Origin: Argyresthia goedartella
Lineage: Eukaryota; Arthropoda; Insecta; Lepidoptera; Argyresthiidae
DNA: 64,000 nucleotides
Assembly: GCA_949825045.1 (NCBI GenBank)
Contig: OX463835.1
Coordinates: 20,043,201-20,107,200, forward strand
Direction: 5' to 3'
The notes below the pieces were generated by a model. The model was given only the letters and a program-made list of their open reading frames with translations, was not told where the DNA came from and searched no databases. The first letter of the stretch is position 1. Every line of letters starts with the position of its first letter. Positions 27,601 through 39,600 of this stretch are shown piece after piece. The translations under genes were made by a program, and so were the position numbers.

Positions 27601-30600
27601 GTTTGAGTCGTGACTTGGCCACAGGGCCTTTCTTTTTCGACGTATAAATGTGAATGGGTAGATCGGCTCAAACAGTATCTTGCGTGTAACGTGGGGCTAG
27701 CTTTTGTCGGCTTGCTAAGGGGTTGTTAATGAAAACTTGCTGTTGAGGTTGGTATTCCACTTCCGTTTCTCTATCTTTATTCCTGCTGTCAGTTAAATTG
27801 GTGCGATTGTGAAGAGAGGTCTCGTTTATAAGATTGTATACGGTTTTCATGTGTTCCTTATGGGTCAAAATGTATTGTTGCATTAAATGTCCTGTAAGAT
27901 CGATGTCAAGAGGGTCTCTAGGGTCAAAATGTCCTTTTATTATGTCATATGGTCTGCACTTAGTGAAGCTATGCACAGAGCTGTTATAGGCAAGTATTGC
28001 GTAAGGCATGAGGTAAATTACAGGCTCGTCTTTTTGCTGTAGTTTCAGGATACGGAGATGTTCTAACAAGGTGGAGTGAAAGCGTTCAATGATACCGTTA
28101 TCATCGGGGGCATGGGGCAAGGTTTTATGGTGATTTATCTTATGAAGTCGTGTAAATTCTGAAAACATCCGATTAGTGAACTCGGTGCCGTTATCTGTTA
28201 TTAAGGTTAAGGGAAGCCCATGATGGGTACAATATTGAAGAAGTCCTTGAAGGATGCTTACGGCAGTTCCAACTCTCAGGTGATAGGCCTGGCCGTATTT
28301 GGAGAAAACGTCTACAAAAGTGAGATACTTTTCGTTCTGGGCTGTTAATAGGTCCATATGGACAATCTCAAGGGGTTTTGTTGCTGGGGGAACAATGTTA
28401 AACTGAGGCCTAATGGGGTTACGGTCGTATTTAGTCTGTCCACAAATTGTGCATTCATTAATGTACTTAGTAATCTGGTCCTTCATTTTAGGCCAGTAGT
28501 ACTTACGGGAGAGGGATAGATAGCATTCGTTTATGCCCCTATGGTTGGTTTTTCCCTCGTGGTAGTGTCTGATAATTTCTTGCTGTCTTAAATATTCTTT
28601 TACGTCCTCTAACTGAATTTTACAGAGAACTAGATTCATGGCGGAACTTTTAAATGCGTCCTGAATAACAGGAATGATTTGATACATCCCTAGGGGTGGA
28701 TTAATAAAAAGGGCGGTTTTCACTTTTGGATTGACGTACTCCTTAATGGCTTTTATAACATCCTGCTCTAAATTTGATTCAGATACCTGAATAAGTGTAC
28801 GTGTGTGCGTGTCAAATGGCTTAGTTGCAGTCGGTCTACGTTTTATATCACCTACAATCGAAAAGCATAACTGTCTATGGAATTTGTTAAGGGGTTCGTC
28901 AGTGATGGGAACTTCGAGGATGGGGTGTTCATTACTAGTGTGAGCAGTTGCGGTTGTCGATCTTGTTTCAGTGGGTGGCTTTTCCGAGGGGTTAGCTATC
29001 ATAGAAAATGTTTCAGTTTCTTCGTTATGAATCTCGACTCGGGAGAGGGCGTCGGCGTTAGTGTTATATTTTCCCTTTTTGTAAACTATGGTATAGTCAT
29101 ATTCACTTAGTTTTAGTCTCCAACGTGTCAGTCGTGAGTTGGGTTCCTTAATGTTCATAATCCACTGAAGTGGCTTATGGTCAGTGAAAATTTTGAATTT
29201 GCGTCCAAATAGATAGGGTCGGAAGTACTTAGTAGCCCATACTATGGCTAAAAGCTCCTTCTCTATGGTGCTGTAGTTCATCTCGCTATCATTGAGAGTA
29301 CGGGATGCATAGCATACGGGTTTGTCAGATCCTATTGATCCTTGGGATAAAAAGGGCTCCAATGGCAACGTTAGAAGCGTCTGTTGTGAATACGAATTCT
29401 CTGCTGAAATCGGGATATTGTAATATGGGGTCATTTGTCAGTAAGGTCTTACACACCTCAAAGCACTCAGTATAGTCAGGGTCAAGGGTTATTTTACTAC
29501 CTTTCTTTAGTCGTTTAGTCATTGGTTTAGTGATGCGGGCAAAGTCGGGGATGAATTTACGATATTAACCTATCAAACCAAGGAATTGTTTAATCTGTTT
29601 TGTCGTTGTGGGAATGGGGAACTTATCTATTGCAGAAATTTTGTCGGGGTTAGGCTTTATTCCTTCCCTAGTGATAACATGTCCAAGGTATGCAGTCTCT
29701 AACTTTAAAAATTCGGAATTATCCATCTGAATTTTGAAGTTTGACTCCCTCAGTCGTGTGAAAACTTTCTCTAGGTCAGTCATATGTTCCTGTAAAGAGG
29801 TACTAAACACAATAATGTCATCCAAATATACAAGACAAATCTCGTTTTGTAGTCCTCGGAGGACATTAGCCACTACTCGTTGAAAAGTCGATGGAGAATT
29901 TTTTAATCCCATCGGCATTCTCAAAAATTCGAAGTGCCCGTGCTCAACATTGAAAGCAGTCTTCGGTATATCGTCAGAGCTCATTTCTACTTGGTAAAAT
30001 CCGCTCGCTAAATCCAGGGTCGTAAAGTACTGGCACTTGCCAAGTTTGTCAAGGACGTCGTTAATGTTCGGGATGGGATATTTGTCGTCAATGGTCTTGT
30101 CATTTAATTTACGGAAATCTATCACTAATCGCCATTTCTGTTTTCCAGATGCGTCAACTTTCTTGGGGACCACCCATATAGGTGAGCTCCATGCAGAATC
30201 AGAAGGTCTTATGATGCCTTGATCCAACATCTTAGTTATCTGGTCTCTAACTTCTTGGCGGTGTACGAAGGGGTAGCGATAGCTTTTCGTATAAACGGGA
30301 GTTTCGTCGTGGGTCCTTATGCTGTGTTTAATTTTGTTAGTGAATGTCAGTGGTTCTCCTTCAATATATGTAGAATACATCAGGATAGCGGGAACATAAA
30401 GTCTCTAAGTTAATTTTCTCTTCCTGATTCAAGTGATCGGTTCGTAAACGTGATATCACTTCACGAGTACGAATCGGGTCGTGTACGGTGCTCATGCACT
30501 CGATATTAAATAGCTCAGCTTGTACTGGTCGGTCAAATGAAAGTATGATGTCGTTGTCGGATATATTCTCTACTTCTACAATTCCTTCGCGGTCAATCAC

Positions 30601-33600
30601 AGTCGTGAAACATTCGTGTATAATGCAATTACAGGAAATTTGATCGGGGACCATTACGTCACCGTCGGGGCTATCGATGGGCATGCGAATCAATTTTGAT
30701 GAATGTGCTGCGATTGTGTAGTCAGTAGTAGGCATGTTACTCTGATATGGTATGATCGGGATTCTGGCATTTCTAGTTATAGCAAATTATTTTTTAGGTC
30801 TATTTCGAGTCCGTCTAGTATGTCAAGTCCTATCAGTCCATCGAAATATCTATGGAACTTGTACACGAATAATTTAATATTCTGGTCATCATTAAATTCG
30901 AGGAAGTTTTGAATAGTAATGGAATAGTCATTTTTTGTCGTCGCGTGTGCGTTGGTCACTTCGAAAGGGTCGTAGTTAAGAGGAATGTGCGAAAAATATT
31001 TTAGCACAGCTTCGGGGCTAATGAATGATTGATTCGCGCCGGTATCCACTAATAATTTTAATGGGGGGTTTGCAATTTGCACATATCGGAGGTGTCTCTT
31101 AGAGTGTCAATTTAATTCTATCTTGGTTTTGTGGAGGGGTTGTCCTTGGGAAAATCCATGTTACTACTAGTAGACGGTTGAGGGGCCTCAATCATGTTGG
31201 GCATGTCATGGGGTGCGTTTTCGTAGTCGTACGTCTGGGGATAGTCGGCGTAGTCAGCTTGAGAATACTCGGCGTAGTATTGCTCAGTCGGTGCGTAGCA
31301 ATTGTTTTCTTCGTAGTAATATTCGGGTTCAGAATAGTAACATGAGTCATTATAATCGGCAGTTTCATTGAAATTCATTTCTCGAGTTTTAAAATAATTG
31401 ATTGGTGGAGGGTTACCAAATTTACGCCAATCATGGTCAGAAGGGGAAAGCGGTTTAGATGAGTAGTTTACTACTCCACTCATAGGCTTGGGGCCTAAAT
31501 TTTGAGTCGGTAATGTGGGTCTCTGGGGTAATTTGAATACGTTACTTCTAGGGTTATAGTTGGGGAGAGGCGCTCCGAACATTTGCTGGGTTCGAGAAGG
31601 CATATTAGACATTCTTGGGGGTTGATTAGGTGGAGACTGGAAGTTTGGCTGCCAAATGGGTACAGGGCGATGCATATTCGGGAAATTAAAAGGTTTCGGC
31701 ATGGCAGTTGGCATCTGCATAGGCATTCTCATGTGCATTGGGGGTTGATAGTGAGGGAGAGCTCTACGCTCTGGAAGTGAATCATTTCGGCCCTGGAGGT
31801 ACATCACATTCATCTCTTCCTGTACGAACTCCAGTGCTTTTTCTATGGTGTCGGGTCTCATACATCTTATACAAGATCCAAGGGGTTCCTTGAGACCACG
31901 AACATAAGCCTGCTTGGTAAGTTTTTTATAGAGATCGCGTTTCGCTTCTACTGTGGTAGGGAGTCTCATGAAGACTAACATACGTCATAATCGTACTAAA
32001 AAGAGTTTGACATTTTTCATAGAATTCCTGGGGGGTGCTTTGTCCTTGCGTCACCATCGAGTGATCATTATAGAGGGCGGTTTCATCCCTTTGGTCTGAA
32101 AAATTATTAATCAGGGCTGTACGGATGCCTATCCAGTTTTCAGCTATTCCATTTGAGTTGATTGTCCTCGCGGCAGGACCGATAATTTTGTTCAATATTC
32201 CGTTAATTAAACTTAAGTTCGTTAGCTCGCAACCGGCTTCCGGTTTCATCTAATGAATTACTAGCTGATCACATATTCTTATAAATCGCGTAAGAATATT
32301 CGGGTTACCATCGAATTCGGGTACTAGGCGTAGTGCCTTGAAAATGGTGTCAGCGTCAATAGTCGGCGCCGTCATGATTTTAATATTAGGCAAAGACAGG
32401 GTCACTAAACTAACACTATCACTATTAGGGTCCTTAAATAAATTCTCTACACCTAAATCTTCACTTTCCAAAATCCTATTCGAATCTAAAAGTCCTTCCT
32501 TACGTATTTGTCTTATGGAGGACTTTTTCACACCAGATTTCTCGGGACGGAAAATTGTGGAAAGAGGAAATTACACACGGAAAAAAAGGGAAGCAACACA
32601 AGAGTAAGAACAATGCATGGACTTACATATAATATATCATCTTCTTCGGTTTTCTTCGAGTATCAATGTCTAGATACCTCCCCGGCTGCTCGTCTTCGTT
32701 CGTCGAATCCTTGATGAAGGCTTGAAAGCTCAACCAGAGGCTTGCGGAGCCAACAGCAGCAACGATATCTGGAGTCCTTCAGTTTCCCGCGCGCCTACTG
32801 ACTCAAGGATCCTACCGGCTGCGCCAAATAAGGAATCGGCAACCGATGGATTTAAAAAAAAACGATAATTAATTTAATCCTTTATTTTAAGGAATGGAAA
32901 TTACAATTAAAACTTATGTCTATATTCAATCGATGCTAGAATTGAAGTGAGTCTAAAGTTAACAAAAGAAAAGGCACTAAAAATGAATACACTATAAAAG
33001 TATGTAGGTTACACGGGTTGCTTACGCTGCATAGGAAAATTACAGTGAAATAATAAGTTACTACCTAAAACTATCACTATGCAAGCGCAATGTCGTCATC
33101 AGACCTCTTCAGCAGATTCCGTGAATGCAGGGCATGTAACATACTTTCACCACTTTTACAGTAATCGAACAACGAAAACAAGAGTTTTGTTTTATAATGG
33201 CAAGGTCACCACAGATAAAATATTTCTGTGCTACTTTTACCAATGTGTAAAAATAAACGAATTTCGGAAATCAATATTCATTATATCACAATAACAGTCA
33301 TCGATAGTTTTGTTTTCAGTAAAACATATAATATGTGACATTTTTTTTTAAATATTACGAAAAATTCATAAATTTTTATGTAACGTTGTTAAAATTGAAA
33401 CTTGAAACATGTTCGTTTTTAATCGATTTAGATGAAATTACAATCGATTATTTTATTAAGATCTGTGTTCAATTTCCACATTGCGTAAATGCTACATGCC
33501 AATGAATAAATTAAAAAAGTAGCTTAAACAGAAAAGTTGCATTTTGCTCCCTCTCGTCGTGGAGCAAAACTTACTTTTCCGAATGTGTGAAAACGTAATT

Positions 33601-36600
33601 TTTTGTCTCTTCTCTACATTGTACCACTGTAGGAGAAAGAGGGCGAGGAAACTCCCACAGATTGATTTTTAGATCTCTTTTAAAACATGGTAAAAAAAAT
33701 CTTGATGAAACCTAACTATGTAAGCCTACAGAATAGGGTTTGGATCCCGTGACATTCCTACAAGGGCTGGCAGAGGTGAATACTCCATTATGCGTGACAG
33801 GGGGTTAGCCCATGGCCGCAGCTATGGAGATGTGAAGGTTTCCTCTCAAGTTTTTCCATCACCATTGAAATCACGACATAAAAAAACCGGCCAAGTGCGT
33901 GTCGTACTTTGCACGTTTAGGGTTCCGTAGCAAATGTATATAAGCCTAAAATTTAAAGAAAAATCAGTCAGCGAAGAAAACCAACAGCCGTGGGGCAAAT
34001 CCAATGGCACATAACTTCTTCATTACGACGTTGTTATCGACTCTGTCGAATGCCTTACGGAAGTCCAAGTCCAACGTCCACCTGACATGACACCTTGTTG
34101 TGTTGAAAGGGAAATTTCCTTTTTCAAACTCAAACCATACTTAGTTACTCATTAGTTTAGTTAATCATATTTGATTTATTTTTTATTTTTCTCCGTGTAT
34201 GAGTGTCTGTCTTGTAAAAGCGTGATCCCCATTTACTATATCTCTGTGATGGGGACAACGGCACGGGAAAAAAATGACGTCCCGTTATCCCCGTGTCCCC
34301 CCATAGTGGGGACAGAAGCAAGGGGGACCAAGGGACTACAGGATTATTTTTGACTAAGTTACAATAAAACATTTGATTTTTGAGACGTTACACAATCCAG
34401 TGACGATAAAATTTCTTTACACCTCATATGATGACGTCATAGCGTCCGTCACTGTTCTACTGACGCGTCGGGGGCGAGAGCTGGAGAGCATGGAGGAGAA
34501 ACACATTCCTCGCGGGAGCCAAGTTAACCAGTAAACGTAGTGTGATGACGGCACTTGTTTTTGTTCGTGACGCGAGTGTATCTGGTTCCCTACTCTGTGG
34601 CTATCCTAGTGTGGGGCCAGCTCACCTCTTGAGCTCCTTCGCCCAGCTCTTAACAGCAATGAACGACGTCGCACTGGATAAGTCGAACACCAGCAGGGCG
34701 GCGTTTGCGTTTCGATAATACATAGGGGCCATTGAGCGGAAGCGCTCCTGCCCTGCCGTGTCCCACACCTGAAAAAACATAAATAAAAAAACGGACACCA
34801 TCATTCCCCAAAGTATTGATCGCTATTTGACAGTCACCTTATATTTGTTACCTTGTGTTATTTTCCGAGCATTCCTGGTCACCCTACACCAAGGCCCGAC
34901 TGAAGGCAAGGGGGGCGGGGGGGAGGCCCGCTTCCCCCCCGCCCCCCCCATCCGCGCCCCCTCTCCTGCTTAATTTATTGCTGTAAGCGATCTGTTACCG
35001 ACAAGTTTCATGTTCGCAAGAAAGCTGCGTAATTCGCTACGTAATTTCCGAAATGGTACTCAGTCAAAAATAGATAACTTTCTATGAACTATCAAAGCCG
35101 TAAGTGGTAAGCGGTTTTTATTTTATGAAAATACAAGCATGTGACGTCATATTCAAATACATTTTACACAAACTTTAGTTTATTAAAAAGAGGTCAAGTG
35201 CGAGTCTAACTCGCGCACGAAGAGTTCCGTACCACCGTACAATGGTAGGGATGGTGTGGAGTGAATAGTTTGGATTTTACATAGCAAAATGTTGTTTACA
35301 AAGTTATTGGTGCGCCTACTTTCACACTCCATGTACGTAACCAGGTGCATGCTTAAGTTTGTATGTGGTATTGAAATAATGTTTGTATGGGAGCCCCCTT
35401 AAATATTTATTTTATTCTGTTTTTTTTTGTATTTGTTGTTATAGCGGCAACAGAAACACATCATCTGTGAAATTTTCAACTGACTTACTATCACGGTTCA
35501 TGAGCTACAGCCTGGTGACAGTCAGACAGACGGACGGACAGGGGAGGCTTAGTAATAGGGTCCTGTTTGACACCCTTCGGGTACGGAACCCTAACAACAT
35601 CTCAACATACATTATTGCTTTACAACAGACGGCCTCTTGTGGCCTCTGCCTACCGTGCGAGAGGTCCCGGGTCCGATCCCCGGCTGCGGGTCAAGAAAAG
35701 AAAAACGTGTCTTGGATGTCTGTGTGATACTGTTTCTGGTTCCCATGACACAGGGTATCCTAGTGTGGGGTCAACAGCAATTAATGTGCCTGCATATAAA
35801 TGTTTGTTTTTGTTATTATATGCAACATACGTACACACACAGCGTCACGCGTTTTCCCGTACGGGCTGGCGGAGACACAATAGGGTATTTGACAAGGTAA
35901 TCCAATAAATCTAGAAATTTGTCTGTAGTTGAAACTATTTGGTAAAAAAAATTGACAATATCGTCGGGTAGTCAGTGAGTGAGTGAGTGAGTGAGTGAGT
36001 GAGTGAGTGAGTGAGTGAGTGATTGAGTGAGTGAGTGAGTGAGTGAGTGTGCCAAACCAAAGAGAAATGGATTTCAAAAAGATGAGATAAAAGATAACTG
36101 AAGTTGACCGTCATCGTCGCGTCATTGTCACTGAGCGGTCATTGTCTACCGGAATTGGGTCCCAAATAAAGTGTAAAGGTGTGAACAGGCATCGAGAAGT
36201 TCACGCAACGGTTACAGTTACGTCTAGCTAATGAGTACACGGCTTTAGAAAATGAACTCTCGCAAATCCGTGCCTCTCCATAAGAGAAAACGCGCTGTAT
36301 ATGTCGCAGTTGGTTGGTTAAATCAGACACTTAACTAACTCTCTAGACCAATAATTAAATACCGACGTTTAACCACGTCACTAAAATTCTGTCAGACAAG
36401 TGAGTGAACGAAACGTTTAACGTGTTGTCTAAACGTTCCTAGGCAACAAGCCATATACAATATATGTACATATTTTTTATGTGTACTTAAGTTTATGTTT
36501 TAAGTATTTTTTGTTGTTCCTACATGTTCAACCTAACACGAAGGATAAAGAGGGCTTCGCTTGGCTCAACCCCTTTAACCTAAGCTAACGCAATGTTTTG

Positions 36601-39600
36601 CCCTGATATAAGCTGTGCAAATCACTTGTTTTCCAACACGCCGGCTTTCGGTGAGACAGATTGTTAAACGTTTTCGACGATGCTTTATTTAAATCAAAAT
36701 GCGAGTGTCTTGGTCAAACTTCGGTATTTAACAAACGGTCTAGAGAGTTAGTTAAGTGTCTGATTCAACCAACCAACTGCGACATCTATACTGACCTGTA
36801 GTTTAACCGTAGCATCTTCCAAATTAATCTTGCAGGTAAAGAAGGAAGCGCCGATTGTCGGGGAGATGTGCTTGGAGAACATCTTACCGATGTAGCGAAC
36901 CACCATGCTGGTTTTACCGACGCCTGCAATTCAAAGGCTATTCTAGGCGACAGGCTTCAAGACGTCGCACTGAGGGGCTGCGCTCACACGTAACGTAACG
37001 CCTAATTGACACAATAAGATGCGGTGGTGCAAGCGAGATGGTAACATCTACCATCTCGCTTGCACAACCGCATCTACCCGCGCCGCCACCCCGCCTCGCC
37101 CTCGCTCAGCGCAGCGCAGCGCAGCGCCTAAGTTCCTCGATGTTGGCAAGCGAATCACGAGATTGATGTGGGGGTGGGCAGGATTGTTGGCAAGGAGAGA
37201 CCACGGGAGGTGGACCGAGGTGGTAACAGAGTGGCGACCCAGAACCACATGGCGTTCAGTTGGCTGACCCCGGCTAGGATTGTTGGCAAGGAGAGACCAC
37301 GGGAGGTGGACCGAGGTGGTAACAGAGTGGCGACCCAGAACCACATGGCGTTCAGTTGGCTGACCCCGGCCAGGTGACTTTGACTTTGAATCCTCACCGC
37401 GTGTGCCCCTCTAATTATGTTCAAAACGCCAGAAAGGGTTTTAACAGCGCCAATTTATTGTCGTTTCTCTGTTACTAGGGGCTCGGCTCCCCCACCCGCC
37501 ATCTTTTAATTCCTAAAGTCCACGCAAGCGCAGTTGGGGGCATCAGCCAGTAATAAAAAAATGGCTTTTGTTTAAACGATTACCAAAAACGCACCTATTT
37601 TACTACCAATAAATTCGAAATAACTGCCAGAATGGATAAATGTCCACCAAATTGTGTTTGGATAAATGGTCACCAAATTTCTTTTTATGTTTTGTGTACT
37701 TAAGTTTATGTTTTAAGTATTTTTTGTTGTTCTTACATGTTCAACCTAACACGAAGGATAAAGGGGGCTTCGCTTCGCTCACCCGCTTGGTGATCTTCTC
37801 ACACCCCTTCCAGGGTGCGGGGTTGCGGTCCCGGGGCAATGGCCCCCTTCCGCGGAGTCTTCCGCTGGCCGTGACTACGGCCAGGTCATTGGGTGGCTGA
37901 GGTGTTCTTTGGGTTGTGTGGGCTCAATCCAGGGGTGCTGCCGGCTCGGCAACCAGGTCTCGGGGTAGGCGGCGACGGTCAGGCGGGCGCGCGTGGTATG
38001 GCGCCAGGTCTCGCACGAGCGGGTGTTGAGAGCCGTCCGCTCGTGCGAACATGTCGCTCACCCCCTTTACCCTTCACCTAAGCTACTGCAGTATTTTGCC
38101 CTGATATTTTTTGCAACTTTTTGTGTTCATTTATCCATTTTGGGTAGGAAAAAATATTTTGGTGATCATTATATTTGTTGCCGTAAAAAATAGGCACTTC
38201 CCAAGGCAGGTCTCAAGCGGGTTGGCGATGGCACAGATGTGACCACGTTAAGCCAGTTATTGAATAGCTAATTGTGGACTTGCAAATAAGTAAATGTTTG
38301 ATTTTAGAACCTGTAGCATGCCCTGCTCGACTCGCGTTGATCGCGCATTTAATTGCGTCTAAATGTGGTGATATATGGAGGGATATTGTGCGAGTGTGGC
38401 AGGTTCTGTGAGATGGAAGCATGGCCGTGTTGTCGCTGGGTTATTGAAATTTAATTATTTAACTTAATTTATTTAATGTAAATGATATATTATTTAAATT
38501 AATTTAAATTGGAATCTGAATGTCTTTTATAATTGTAATTATAATTGATTTATTTTCATATATGTATATATGAACAGGGTATGCTAGCGAGGGGTCAGAA
38601 GCAATGTATCTGCCTGTATGTAAATGTTTTGTTACAACCTTACAAAACTCGCCAAGGTAAACTTGATGGGCCGAAAGGAATTGATCCGCCTAGCGTAAGC
38701 ACTCAAGGTCGAAACTCGATACCTGTAGGGCGTAAATTAATTACTGTCGGTCAATGCTAGGGCTATTATTGTGTAGTTATTACGATTGACAGCACAGACA
38801 TACTTTCTGAGCAGGTGTTTTTTCAAAATCCAATAGATGGCGCTGAAGACAAAATCCCTTCCATTTTTTTCCTTTGGCGCTTGATGAATGTGGTAACTAT
38901 GGGTAGAAGACACTTCGGTGTCAAATAAACAAACAAAAATAACTGGTTCTATGGTACACGAAAGTGTCATGCTTGCGAGATATTTTGAATTAAATATTTA
39001 TCTTAAGGAGTTTTCTGAAATCTCAGTTATCTTCTCCTTCTTCTTTGAACCTCTGGGTACCGAGTTTCTTCTAAAGAAGTCATTTTCCCGTTATATATAC
39101 CTATATATATATAGGTATATAAATGGTGTCCCACTGCTGGGCAAGGGCCCCACCGGTTCGCGCCCACACATCTCTATCTGAAGCTTTATCTGTCCATCCT
39201 GGAAGGAACCTATCCAGGTCATCCTTCCATCTCCTTCTGGGCCTGCCTCTACGCCGGAATCCGTCTGTAGGCATCCATTCAGAGGCTGATTTCGGCAAAC
39301 CTTGAGTTTGGACTTCTGATGTTCGGTCAGCGAGCACGTTTGTGCGCCGTAGCTTAGGGAATATTTCCCGTTATAGGTTTTGATATTTATTACCATGGCA
39401 TTAGATTCAATAACACAATGCCTCATAACCTTAAAATATGGCGTAAGTCGTCTGAGCTATGAACTTCATATAGACTTTTACGTTTGACACCTTGCACCAG
39501 CTTCATCTGTCAGATTGGTATCACGCAAGTAGCATCATAATGGAGGCCGAACCCAAGCTCATGAATAAAGCCTAGAAGCCTTCGGTGATACCCCGCATTC

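Larger units (their letters stand above)
25502..33141 (-). mobile_element. Ty3/gypsy errantivirus-type LTR retrotransposon with env
   Basis: 7,640 bp flanked by the 4-bp duplication TACT (25498-25501 and 33142-33145). LTRs are 317 and 316 bp. On the minus strand the order is 5' LTR, primer site, gag, protease, RT, RNase H, integrase, env, polypurine tract, 3' LTR, the errantivirus layout. The LTRs differ by one substitution and one poly-A indel, so the insertion is young. All large frames nevertheless carry stops or shifts. It lies in Rab intron 3 in the same orientation as Rab. Confidence 0.96.

Noticed and set aside
34157..34372. Minus-strand frame of 71 codons
   Set aside because: No domain is visible, and half of it lies in a dispersed repeat.
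35781..36077. Minus-strand frame rich in SLTH repeats
   Set aside because: Produced by the TGAG microsatellite.
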